Positions 19,996 through 27,659 of a stretch of 34,804 nucleotides of DNA are shown in pieces (position 1 is the stretch's first letter; every line of letters begins with the position of its first letter). Below the pieces are notes generated by a model. The model was not told the origin of the DNA. It searched no databases and saw only the letters and a program-made list of their open reading frames with translations. The DNA is from Clostridium thermobutyricum (GTDB lineage Bacteria; Bacillota; Clostridia; Ch29): contig JAENYX010000032.1 of NCBI GenBank assembly GCA_016841565.1, positions 1-34,804 on the forward strand. Direction: 5' to 3'. The translations under genes were made by a program, and so were the position numbers.

Positions 19996-20040
19996 GATTT
20001 ACCTCCTTAAGTAGAACCCGAATTAAGCATCGGATTAAAG

Positions 20041-20066
20041 AATAGAGAGGGTGACCCCTCTCTATT
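20041..20066 (-). promoter_or_regulatory. Intercistronic hairpin between receptor and permease genes
   Basis: A perfect 10-bp stem (AATAGAGAGG/CCTCTCTATT) lies just past the receptor stop codon and before livH. It lacks a T run. Such hairpins commonly stabilise the receptor mRNA or partly block read-through, making more receptor than permease. Confidence 0.55.
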
Positions 20067-20069
20067 GGG

Positions 20070-21239
20070 CTAATCTGCAGAATACTTCTGCTGGAATACA
20101 TATCCGCCGTCCACTATCTTTATGATAGCAGCGTCTTTACCTTCCGGGTTATGGGTTTCCTTGCTGACGTTTATCTGCCCGGTGATTCCTTTGACCTGGG
20201 TTGTTTCAAGGGCATCCCTTATTGCTACCGGGTCAAAGCTGTTTGCCTTCTCAATTGCACTAACAAGCATCTGTACGGCGTCATATGCCAGATAACCGTT
20301 AAGCTCTACCGGCAGATCATATTTGGCTCTGTAAGCAGCTTTAAAGTCCTGAACGTCGGGATCGTCAAAGTCCAGATGGTTAACAAAGTAGCTTCCTTCT
20401 ATGGCATCCTTGGCCATTTCCAGCAGTACCTCCGAAGGCCATCCGTCTCCGCCCATAAGTACTGCATCTATACCAAGCTCTCTGGCCTGATTTGCACTTA
20501 GTGCAACCTCCTTAAAGAAATAGGGCATGAATATTACTTCGGGACCTGCCTCTTTAATTCTGCTTAACTGAGGCCTGAAGTCCACATCACCGAATTTGAA
20601 AGCTTCACTGGCTACTATTTCTCCGCCCTTCTCAACAAAGTACTTCTCAAAGAATTCCGTCAGGCCCTGGGAATAATCATCGGCTACGTCATAGAGTACG
20701 GCAGCTTTCCTGAAGCCTAGAATATCGTATGCGTATCCGGCTGCCACCGCTCCCTGATAGGGATCTATGAAGCAAACCCTGAAATTAAACGGCTTAACCT
20801 TGTCATCCACCACCGTTACCTTTGGATTTGTAGCAACGGTTGCAATGTCAGGTACCTTCATCTCTTCGAGTACCGAAGAAATGGAGATTGCCTGGCCGCT
20901 TGCATTAGGCCCGATTACTGCTACAACCTTATCCTGGGAAGTGAGCCTTCTTACTGCGTTTACGGCTTCGGTTGCGTCGCCACGGGTATCGTAGCCCACA
21001 ACCTCAATCTGTTTGCCCAGTATTCCGCCCTTGGCATTTATGTCATCAAACAGCATTTTTACAGTATTGAGTTCACAGGTACCCCACACTGCCTGATCCC
21101 CGGTCAGTGAGCCAATCCAACCAACCTTAACCGTTTCGGCACCGGACTGTGTATCTGCGGGTTTAGGAGTACATCCAGTCAAAGTCAAGCTTAGAGTTAA
21201 TATTGCACAAACGAAAAACAATGCAACTCTTTTTTTCAC
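20070..21239 (-). CDS. Branched-chain-amino-acid type ABC transporter, substrate-binding lipoprotein
   Basis: Extracellular receptor of the Liv cluster (389 residues; Peripla_BP_6 family). The signal peptide ends in a lipobox LTGC (about residues 20-23), so it is lipid-anchored. The mature start VKVGWIGSLTGDQAVWGTCELNTVKMLFDDINAKGGILGKQIEVVGYDTRGDATEAV is partly seen in all LivJ/LivK relatives; the later FMPYFFKEVALSANQARELG and NGYLAYDAVQMLVSAIEKA segments are also typical. The ligand may be a branched-chain amino acid, but this family also binds amides, urea and other amino acids, so specificity is open. The start is GTG behind AAGGAGGG. It is the first gene of the operon. Confidence 0.92.
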   Translation of the reverse strand: MKKRVALFFVCAILTLSLTLTGCTPKPADTQSGAETVKVGWIGSLTGDQAVWGTCELNTVKMLFDDINAKGGILGKQIEVVGYDTRGDATEAVNAVRRLTSQDKVVAVIGPNASGQAISISSVLEEMKVPDIATVATNPKVTVVDDKVKPFNFRVCFIDPYQGAVAAGYAYDILGFRKAAVLYDVADDYSQGLTEFFEKYFVEKGGEIVASEAFKFGDVDFRPQLSRIKEAGPEVIFMPYFFKEVALSANQARELGIDAVLMGGDGWPSEVLLEMAKDAIEGSYFVNHLDFDDPDVQDFKAAYRAKYDLPVELNGYLAYDAVQMLVSAIEKANSFDPVAIRDALETTQVKGITGQINVSKETHNPEGKDAAIIKIVDGGYVFQQKYSAD

Positions 21240-21545
21240 TTTAAGACCCTCCTTATTTATTCTACTGCCAACTCATCTGGCCAAATTTTGTTAACACCAC
21301 CCCCATTTTATACGGTTGTACTACTCTATATATTAAACTTAAATTCAAGGGAAATAAAGTATTATTTTACCTCAATATGGTATTATTTTGTAGTTATTGG
21401 AATGTTTCTATAGTGTCATTGCTCGACATTTTTTGCCACCAAGCCGGCAGTTCACAATACATCTATCCTGGTGACAAATGCTCTGCTAAATGTACATACC
21501 TATAAATCATAGTACAATTGATATTCCGCAGGATGCGGAATTATA
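21240..21545. other. Intergenic stretch upstream of the Liv receptor
   Basis: I see no gene here. On the minus strand AT-rich stretches (TATAAA near 21309) could serve as a promoter for the Liv operon, but no good -35/-10 pair stands out. At 21523-21541 a perfect 8-bp stem (ATTCCGCA/TGCGGAAT, 3-base loop) just past the glutamine synthetase remnant may be what is left of its terminator, although it lacks a T run. Confidence 0.5.
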
Positions 21546-21731
21546 CTAATCCTGTGCGCATCCTCCCTGATCCTCTATTATGCCTGTTGAAAAAACCCCG
21601 CCTTCCAGCAGGAAGGCATAATCCTCCTGCAGTCTGTCGGCGGATTCCTCCAGGGATTTAGGGAGGTTTTTTATGTTTGCCCGTTGTTCGGGGTCAAGGT
21701 TGAACACATTTATGTCATAGGGTCTATACAA
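21546..21731 (-). pseudogene. glnA: Remnant of a type I glutamine synthetase gene (C-terminal region)
   Basis: About 60 codons that align by eye with the C-terminal region of type I glutamine synthetase: RPYDINVFNLDPEQRANIKN, then LPKSLEESADRLQEDYAFLL and EGGVFSTGIIED correspond to the family's PPEEAKxIPxVxGSLEEALxxLxxDxxFLxxGGVFTxxxI pattern. The rest of the enzyme, including all catalytic residues, is missing. The final segment found in full enzymes (TPHPVEFELYYSV type) is also gone. The open frame begins in the T tract of the neighbouring terminator with no ribosome binding site. The break coincides with the edge of the AT-rich TRAP block. It is almost certainly non-functional. Confidence 0.75.
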
Positions 21732-21755
21732 AAAAGCACCCGCAAATGCGGGTGC
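21730..21755 (-). terminator. Terminator of the TAXI-TRAP operon (left copy of a repeated hairpin)
   Basis: A perfect stem GCACCCGC/GCGGGTGC with an AAAT/ATTT loop is followed on the minus strand by TTTTTT, about 30 bases past the stop codon of the last operon gene. A near-identical hairpin with the same flanks lies at 31432-31458. Confidence 0.9.
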
Positions 21756-21787
21756 CGGACTTAATCCGAATTACCTTAATGCTACAC

Positions 21788-22822
21788 TTAAGACCAAATC
21801 GGTTTTTCCCATAACTCAAGTGTTGTGCCTATTCCCTTTTCCAAAGCATTATTATATATTCTATTTGCTACTATGATGTCATCTAAAGCAAGTCCAATTG
21901 CATTAAAGTATATGAACTCCTTGTTGTTTTCTCTACCATGAGCTTTACCTGTAATAATCTCGCCTATCTCTGCAAATATGTCACTATCATTTAACTTTCC
22001 CTCCTCAAACATCATAGCTGTTGTCTGAGTTCCTCTATGTTTAATCTGATACCAGTCATCCACAACAATTTTATCCGCTTTTTCTACCACAGCAAATTCT
22101 GCTTCGTATCCTCCAATATGTGAATAAAAACACCCTTCGCCTATCCACTCTGCCTTTACGACCGGTTCCTTAGCAGTAGTTGCTGTTACAATAACATCTG
22201 ATCCCTCAATAGCTTTTTGCCCACTGGAGACAGGTACTACTTCTAGCTGTAAAGCTTGGCTAACTTCCTTTGAGAAGGTTATTGAGCGTTCTTTCATAAT
22301 ATCATACACTTTTACTGTTGATAGCTTAGGCAGTATCTCCTTAAGTGCCATAAGCTGCGTTCTATTTTGTGTTCCTGCGCCGATTATACCCGCTACAGTA
22401 GAGTCCTTTCGTGCTAAATATTTGGCAGCTACCCCTGTAACGCCACCTGTTCTCATAGCACTAATTATGGTACCGTCCATTACAGCAATGGGGAAATGTT
22501 TCTCAGAATCGTTCAATATAATAAGTGCCGACGCCCTGGGAAGTCCATATTTATGAGGATTTTGAGGAGCGCTGCCAATCCATTTTATACCTGCAATGTC
22601 TACTTCGCCACCTACATAACCGGGCATTGCATTTATTCTTCCTATCGTTTCCTCGCTATGCATATCTCCCCAACGCAGCGCTACTTTTGGTGGTAAAACA
22701 TAATCTTTTTTATTATGAAGTTCAAATACCTTCTCCAAATCAGAAATAACATGCGCCATATTTAAGCCACCACAGTTTATTACATCTTTCTGATTTAAAT
22801 ATAAAATATCCTGCCTTTGCAT
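21788..22822 (-). CDS. Ornithine cyclodeaminase / mu-crystallin family protein
   Basis: NAD(P)-dependent enzyme family (344 residues, normal) whose members convert ornithine to proline plus ammonia, act as alanine or ketimine reductases, or make 2,3-diaminopropionate (SbnB). Visible parts: RINAMPGYVGG and AGIKWIGSAPQNPHKYGLPRA in part of the substrate region, MDGTIISAMRTGGVTGVAAKYLA carrying the conserved Arg and helix, the Rossmann loop GIIGAGTQNRTQL, VIVTATTAKEPVV, and VVDDWYQIKHRGT with the conserved Asp-Asp. Which reaction it performs cannot be read from the sequence. Start ATG follows AGGGGGT. It lies 11 bases after the octopine-dehydrogenase-like gene and ends the TAXI operon. Confidence 0.9.
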   Translation of the reverse strand: MQRQDILYLNQKDVINCGGLNMAHVISDLEKVFELHNKKDYVLPPKVALRWGDMHSEETIGRINAMPGYVGGEVDIAGIKWIGSAPQNPHKYGLPRASALIILNDSEKHFPIAVMDGTIISAMRTGGVTGVAAKYLARKDSTVAGIIGAGTQNRTQLMALKEILPKLSTVKVYDIMKERSITFSKEVSQALQLEVVPVSSGQKAIEGSDVIVTATTAKEPVVKAEWIGEGCFYSHIGGYEAEFAVVEKADKIVVDDWYQIKHRGTQTTAMMFEEGKLNDSDIFAEIGEIITGKAHGRENNKEFIYFNAIGLALDDIIVANRIYNNALEKGIGTTLELWEKPIWS

Positions 22823-22833
22823 CGTAAGACCCC

Positions 22834-23907
22834 CTAATATACTGATAATTTTAATTCTTCAATACTCAAACGATCGATTCCCATTCTGTCCAAATCTCGC
22901 CCGTTTTTTCTATAGTCTTGATCGTGCATAATGTCAGCTAGACTAATCATGGTATCTATAGCCGGAGTTTTAACCCCTGCCAGTCTCCCCAATTCAGATA
23001 TAGGAACAAGACTCATTGGAACATCTTCAGAAATATAGCGGGCTTTTATATCTGAAGGAGCTTTTATACCGCTATATACCTTGTTTGCTTGGACAGCCTC
23101 ATATATATTTTCCCCTTCAGCGCCATAGACATCCATAAGCCACTCAACAGTAGTCAATGTATTTATTCCAAAAGCTTTTGCAACTTCAACTCTTTCTCCA
23201 TCTATTTTCTCTAAAACCTTTCCTATTGTAGGAGTAATTCCCTGATGGTAATATTCGAAGTCTCCTTTTGTATCTTCAATCCTGGCACAATTCAGAATAG
23301 CAGGTGCAGGATGAAAAACCGCTCCAATATTCATTAAGCTGGTTTCCAATATATTTTCAACAGGATAAAATTGTGGAAAGATATTCTTAAGCTTTTCACT
23401 CAGTATAGTATTATATTTAGCTGGAAGTGCAGAAAACGCAAGGCGTTTCTTTATCCCATATATTGTAACCTCAGCTTGGCCTGTCCTCCTGCTTGCATAT
23501 ATTAGGGTTTGCGCTTCGGCAACAATGGGGCTTAAACCAGGACGCCTCTCCTCAATTACTTTCTTTACCTCTAAAGCTCCTCCTGTACGCCCGGGGTGAA
23601 GTATTACCATCTGTGGTGCTTCAATCACAGATGCCAAAGCCTCAGCAATACTTTTGTGGGCAAAGGCAGGAGTAACAACCATGATTAGCTCTCTATCCCT
23701 AATAACCTCTGCTATATCAGTGGAAACTACATGTACAGAGGCAAAACCCTCTCCTGCAGCCCCCTTCAAGTGTATCCCCATTTCATTTTGTATCCCTGTA
23801 AGTGCTTTCGGATATTTATCATATAATGAAACATCATGACCTTTCATTACCATATCTGCTGCCATAGCCATCCCACCGTTACCGGCACCAAGAACTGCTA
23901 TTTTCAT
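22834..23907 (-). CDS. NAD/NADP octopine/nopaline dehydrogenase family protein
   Basis: Opine-dehydrogenase-type enzyme (357 residues). This family reversibly joins the amino group of an amino acid to a 2-keto acid, forming a secondary-amine opine. The N-terminal Rossmann domain starts KIAVLGAGNGGMAMAADMVMKGHDVSLYD (in part) with the GxGxxG-like loop at about 7-12. The C-terminal helical domain carries NIGAVFHPAPAILN (about residues 200), where the His is the expected catalytic residue of octopine/nopaline dehydrogenases. The stretch GITPTIGKVLEKIDGERVEVAKAFGI is also typical. The start ATG overlaps the TRAP permease stop by four bases. In an uptake operon the likely direction is oxidative cleavage of an imported opine, but this is inference. 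Confidence 0.88.
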   Translation of the reverse strand: MKIAVLGAGNGGMAMAADMVMKGHDVSLYDKYPKALTGIQNEMGIHLKGAAGEGFASVHVVSTDIAEVIRDRELIMVVTPAFAHKSIAEALASVIEAPQMVILHPGRTGGALEVKKVIEERRPGLSPIVAEAQTLIYASRRTGQAEVTIYGIKKRLAFSALPAKYNTILSEKLKNIFPQFYPVENILETSLMNIGAVFHPAPAILNCARIEDTKGDFEYYHQGITPTIGKVLEKIDGERVEVAKAFGINTLTTVEWLMDVYGAEGENIYEAVQANKVYSGIKAPSDIKARYISEDVPMSLVPISELGRLAGVKTPAIDTMISLADIMHDQDYRKNGRDLDRMGIDRLSIEELKLSVY

Positions 23908-25862
23908 TTTTCTACCCCCACAGATGATAATTCAGTATTATTTTTTCGCCTAATAAACTGAGAAAACACTACTGTACCAATCAATCCTATTCCAATTATA
24001 TCTGATGATATCCCTGGAATTATCATAAGAATTGAAGCACCGAACAATATAAATCTTTCCCATATTTTTATTCTCGTCAACATAAAGTTCTCTAAACTGC
24101 ATGACAGAGCATACACTCCTATTATGGAAGTAATGATAACCCCGATAATTTCTACAACGCTACTGTCCATTAATAACAATGCCGGTGAAAACACAAATAT
24201 ATAGGGCAGTATAAAGGCGGTAAGTGACAACTTGAGCCCCGTCAGGGCAGTCTTTACAGCGTTTGCCTTGGCTATGCTGGCTGCTAGATATGAACTTAAA
24301 GCAACCGGCGGCGTAACGCTGGCAAAACATCCAAAATAAAAAATGAATAGATGAGAAGCTATTAATGGCACTCCCATCTGAACTAAAGCAGGAGCTACCA
24401 TTGCTCCAAGAATTATATAGAGAGCTGCAGTAGGCATCCCCATTCCCATAAAAATACTTGCCATCATGGTCAAAATTAGAGCAAGGTACATCTTGCCACC
24501 GGCCAATACGATAATAAAATCAGCGAATTTTAACCCTAATCCTGTTAAAGTGACCGTTCCAACAATAAGTCCAGCTACCGCACAGGCGGCAACAAGATCA
24601 AGAGACCCCTTGGCTCCGTTTTCAAGAGCTTTGATTAATTTTGGAAGATTCAATCTGGTTTCTTTCCTAAACATACTAGTAATAATTACTATTAAAACAG
24701 AGATATACGATGCTTTTATCGGAGAGTATCCTAATATTAGCATTACCACAATGCTCAATGGTGCAAATAGTAAAAAGGCTCCCTTTTTGAAGCTTTCCTT
24801 AAAAGTGGGTAATTGGTGTGCTTTTAATCCCGATAGCCCTGATTTTGCTGCTTCAATGTCCACCATAAAGAAAACGGCAACATAATACAATAGAGCGGGC
24901 AGAGCAGCATGCAGTATTATCTTTCCATATGGGATTCCGGTCATTTCCGCCATAATAAAAGCAGCAGCACCCATAATAGGGGGCATTATTTGTCCCCCCG
25001 AAGAAGCAGCAGCTTCTACTCCTCCTGCGAACTCAGATTTATAACCTACACTTTTCATTAGAGGTATGGTAAATACTCCCGTCCCTGCAACATTAGCAAA
25101 AGAGCTGCCGGATACCATACCCATTGTACCGCTTGCTACAATAGCAGCTTTTGCCGGACCTCCTCTGTACTTTCCGGTCAACGAAAAAGCAAGATCAATA
25201 AAGGATTGAGCTCCTCCTGTTTCACTAAGGAATGATCCTAATAATAAAAATAGAAAAACAAAGGTTGCAGTAACATATATTGCCACTCCAAAAATACCTT
25301 CGCCGGTTAAGTACATATGCTCAATTATTCTTGTCAGGCTATAGCCTTTATGACCTAGGCCTCCCGGAATATATTGGCCCAAAAATGCATAGGCCAGAAA
25401 TACTCCGGATACTATTACCAACGGCCAACCCATAGTCCTTCTTGTGGCCTCCATTATAAGAACTATGAGTATTCCTCCCATAATTATATCCAACTTATTT
25501 GGGGCTCCGGCACGATAAATCAAGTCTTGATATTCAACAAGAAGGTATATACAAGAAGACGCCCCCAATAATGCAAATACAATGTCATATACTGGTAACT
25601 TCTTTCTGCTTTTGCGACTTGCAGGATATAGTATAAATGTTAACAGTATTGCAAAAGCTAGATGGATTGCTTTATGCTGCGCAGTTGGAAGCATCTTAAT
25701 TCCAGCTGACCAAAGATGGAATATTGACATGCAAACAGCAACTATGGTTATGAATATTGCGATAGGCCCCTCAAGAACCCGTTTCCTTTCAAACTGTTCA
25801 TTTAGTTTTTCCAACTGTTCTTCCGGGGTAAGCTGCTGCTTAGGTTTTTTCTTAAAAAACAT
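23904..25862 (-). CDS. TRAP transporter, fused small/large permease (TAXI type, DctQM-like)
   Basis: Fused 4TM+12TM permease of a TAXI-type TRAP system (652 residues), which uses an ion gradient rather than ATP. The N-terminal tail is charged (KKKPKQQLTPEEQLEKLNEQ), followed by four helices ending near residue 120, then the large subunit with the family stretches LFLLLGSFLSETGGAQSFIDL, GTMGMVSGSSFANVAGTGVFTIPLMK (in part), GGQIMPPIMGAAAFIMAEMTG, SIFMGMGMPTAALYIILGAM and FASVTPPVALSSYLAA. All core helices are present. It overlaps the DUF1850 gene upstream and the dehydrogenase gene downstream, so it belongs to one coupled operon. Confidence 0.95.
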   Translation of the reverse strand: MFFKKKPKQQLTPEEQLEKLNEQFERKRVLEGPIAIFITIVAVCMSIFHLWSAGIKMLPTAQHKAIHLAFAILLTFILYPASRKSRKKLPVYDIVFALLGASSCIYLLVEYQDLIYRAGAPNKLDIIMGGILIVLIMEATRRTMGWPLVIVSGVFLAYAFLGQYIPGGLGHKGYSLTRIIEHMYLTGEGIFGVAIYVTATFVFLFLLLGSFLSETGGAQSFIDLAFSLTGKYRGGPAKAAIVASGTMGMVSGSSFANVAGTGVFTIPLMKSVGYKSEFAGGVEAAASSGGQIMPPIMGAAAFIMAEMTGIPYGKIILHAALPALLYYVAVFFMVDIEAAKSGLSGLKAHQLPTFKESFKKGAFLLFAPLSIVVMLILGYSPIKASYISVLIVIITSMFRKETRLNLPKLIKALENGAKGSLDLVAACAVAGLIVGTVTLTGLGLKFADFIIVLAGGKMYLALILTMMASIFMGMGMPTAALYIILGAMVAPALVQMGVPLIASHLFIFYFGCFASVTPPVALSSYLAASIAKANAVKTALTGLKLSLTAFILPYIFVFSPALLLMDSSVVEIIGVIITSIIGVYALSCSLENFMLTRIKIWERFILFGASILMIIPGISSDIIGIGLIGTVVFSQFIRRKNNTELSSVGVEK

Positions 25863-26358
25863 TGGTTTTCCCCCTTAAGATATAACTAACATTCGGCAGT
25901 CTTTGCACACGTATATTTATCAACTGATCATTCCCTACATATTCCATTAAATCTACCTTTAAGTCTCCTATAATTAAGTGAGGCTCTGCAATATAATTCA
26001 CTCTAAAGGGCAGATATTGAATATTACGATTAATCTCATCCATAATCATATAACTGTCTGTGAATTCCACTTTATGATTTAGGGTGGAGGGCATTCCCCA
26101 CCCTAAATCCTGTAATTCAGTCCTGGTAACCGTAAGAGTATCATCCATTTCTACACGATAGTATTCATAAACAGGGGTTTTTTGTACAGAATGCCGAATA
26201 AGAGTTGCAAATTCAAACCCAGGTTCTACTTTTTGGGCAAGCAAAATACTATGCTTTTCCATATCCTTTATTGTTAATACATAAACGGGTTTTAACAAAT
26301 ATGTTGATATAACTAAAATCGATACGAATATAACAAAGCACTTTGCTTGCGTTTTCAT
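25852..26358 (-). CDS. DUF1850 protein of the TAXI-TRAP system
   Basis: A 168-residue DUF1850 protein, a family of unknown role found almost always beside TAXI receptors and fused TRAP permeases. It starts with a hydrophobic anchor (CFVIFVSILVISTYLL) and carries the family pattern FATLIRHSVQKTPVYEYYRVE (in part), LQDLGWGMPS, and a C-terminal beta-rich region. It probably sits on the outer face of the membrane and assists the receptor or permease. The ATG at 26358 is preferred over one five codons earlier because AGGAG lies eight bases upstream of it. Spacing: 47 bases after the receptor gene, and it overlaps the permease start by 11 bases. Confidence 0.88.
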   Translation of the reverse strand: MKTQAKCFVIFVSILVISTYLLKPVYVLTIKDMEKHSILLAQKVEPGFEFATLIRHSVQKTPVYEYYRVEMDDTLTVTRTELQDLGWGMPSTLNHKVEFTDSYMIMDEINRNIQYLPFRVNYIAEPHLIIGDLKVDLMEYVGNDQLINIRVQRLPNVSYILRGKTNVF

Positions 26359-26405
26359 ATTACAACTCCTCATATTCTTAATATATAATGATAAAACTAA
26401 GTAAT

Positions 26406-27404
26406 TTATTCAATCAAGCCTTTTTCTTTATAGTATTTTTCTGCACCCGGATGCAGTGGCAAAGACATACCGTTTAATGCATTATTAAGATTGATGTTTT
26501 TTCCCAGAGCATGAGCGCTTTGAATTTGAGGCAGATTTTCAAATATAGCCTTGGTTATTTCGTATATGGTGTCTTCATCCATTTCATCATGTGTAATTAG
26601 CAACGCCGGACTGGCAACTGTTAATATATCCCTATCTACCCCTTTATAAGTACCTTCAGGAATTGTTACGAATTGGAGATAGGTAATATCATCTAAAACG
26701 CTCTTTGTAATTTCCTCGTCAACTGTCAATAGATCGATATCCAGGGTTGCAGAAGCATCAACTACTGCCGCTGTAGGTATTCCGGATCCAACAATAGCAC
26801 AGTCTATAAGGCGATCTTTTAAAGCAGTAACAGCTTCAGCAAAATTCAAAAACTCCGGTTTTATATCATCATAAGTAAGTCCATGGGCTTCCAATAGTAT
26901 TTTGGCAGTACGCTCAGTACCACTACCTGCAGCGCCTACCGCAACCTTTTTACCCTTCAAATCAGTCAGAGATTTTAAGTTTGAGCTATCGAGCACTATG
27001 AACTGGAAGGTTTCAGGATATAAAGCACTTATCCCTCTAATATTGCTTACAGGCGTTTCAAAGGGATCTTCACCTTGGTAACCTCCAAAAGCTGTATTGG
27101 AAGCACTTAATATAAAGTCTACGCTCTTCTCCTGTATCATTTTTAGGTTTGCAACAGATGCGCCTGTGGACTCCGCTGTTGCTTCAACTCCTGGAACATA
27201 TTTTGTAATTACTGAGGTAATAGCTGCTCCGATGGGATAGTAAGTTCCTGCTGTCCCACCGGTTGCCAGCGATACTCTTGTAACCTGTGTATTAGCATCT
27301 CCGACTTCTTCTCCCGTCTGTTTTCCTTGTCCACAACCTACCAGTGAGGCTACAACTAAAACCAGTACAATTATCAATGCATACACCTTGTGCTTTCTTT
27401 TCAT
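26406..27404 (-). CDS. TAXI-family TRAP transporter solute-binding lipoprotein
   Basis: Extracellular receptor (332 residues) of the TAXI family (TRAP-associated extracytoplasmic immunogenic). The signal peptide ends in the lipobox LVGC (about residues 21-24). The mature part opens with VSLATGGTAGTYYPIGAAIT, the standard TAXI entry, followed by AESTGASVANLKMIQEKSVDFI, then LKGKKVAVGAAGSGTERTAKIL, DCAIVGSGIPTAAV, and the C-terminal PLHPGAEKYYKEKG motif. The ATG at 27404 is chosen because GAGGAGGA lies eight bases upstream; the ATG two codons earlier abuts that site. It is the first gene of the operon under the sigma-54 promoter. Known TAXI ligands include glutamate and other amino or dicarboxylic acids; the ligand here is not determined. 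Confidence 0.94.
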   Translation of the reverse strand: MKRKHKVYALIIVLVLVVASLVGCGQGKQTGEEVGDANTQVTRVSLATGGTAGTYYPIGAAITSVITKYVPGVEATAESTGASVANLKMIQEKSVDFILSASNTAFGGYQGEDPFETPVSNIRGISALYPETFQFIVLDSSNLKSLTDLKGKKVAVGAAGSGTERTAKILLEAHGLTYDDIKPEFLNFAEAVTALKDRLIDCAIVGSGIPTAAVVDASATLDIDLLTVDEEITKSVLDDITYLQFVTIPEGTYKGVDRDILTVASPALLITHDEMDEDTIYEITKAIFENLPQIQSAHALGKNINLNNALNGMSLPLHPGAEKYYKEKGLIE

Positions 27405-27462
27405 TTCCATTCCTCCTCTTTTTTTTTAGTAATATGGTTTTTCAAGTCATATCAGATTAAAC

Positions 27463-27477
27463 GCAAGAGTTATGCCA
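27463..27477 (-). promoter_or_regulatory. Sigma-54 (RpoN) promoter of the TAXI-TRAP operon
   Basis: On the minus strand TGGCAT-AACTC-TTGC matches the -24/-12 consensus TGGCAC-N5-TTGC with one change and exact GG-to-GC spacing. The transcript would start near 27452, some 48 bases before the ATG at 27404. The sigma-54 activator encoded just upstream makes this assignment strong. Confidence 0.85.
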
Positions 27478-27490
27478 TATTATTTAACGA

Positions 27491-27542
27491 TAGAACCTCC
27501 TGAAATCCAATGACTCGCATCAATGATTTTCAGAAGGTTCTA
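27491..27542. repeat. Long inverted repeat between the activator sites and the sigma-54 promoter
   Basis: Two 22-base arms (beginning TAGAACCTCC and ending AAGGTTCTA) match at 18 positions around an 8-base loop ACTCGCAT. There is no T run after it on the minus strand, so it is not a standard terminator for the regulator operon. It lies where a DNA bend is usually needed, so a structural or regulatory role is possible. Confidence 0.6.
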
Positions 27543-27550
27543 ATAAAGTA

Positions 27551-27563
27551 TGCAATATTTGCA
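27551..27563. promoter_or_regulatory. Upstream activator site 1 (TGCAATATTTGCA)
   Basis: A perfect TGCAA-N3-TTGCA palindrome about 105 bases upstream of the predicted transcript start. With the second copy it forms the pair of sites expected for a dimeric NtrC-type activator. Confidence 0.65.
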
Positions 27564-27581
27564 GTGTTCTTGGTTAATATG

Positions 27582-27594
27582 TGCAAACTTTGCA
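27582..27594. promoter_or_regulatory. Upstream activator site 2 (TGCAAACTTTGCA)
   Basis: The second TGCAA-N3-TTGCA palindrome. Its centre is 31 bp from that of the first, about three helical turns, so both would face the same side of the DNA. Confidence 0.65.
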
Positions 27595-27659
27595 TTAACT
27601 ATTTTTCTCTATATCATTTCCCCACCGATTTATTCGAGGATCCATAGGCATATAAGCAA

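Noticed and set aside
21430..21450. TGGCAAAAAATGTCG on the minus strand upstream of the Liv receptor as a sigma-54 promoter
   Set aside because: The -24 element is good but no TTGC lies at the required -12 position.
21788..23907. Opine-type metallophore biosynthesis (staphylopine-like)
   Set aside because: No nicotianamine-synthase-like or histidine-racemase gene and no exporter are present; the context is uptake, so catabolism is the better reading.
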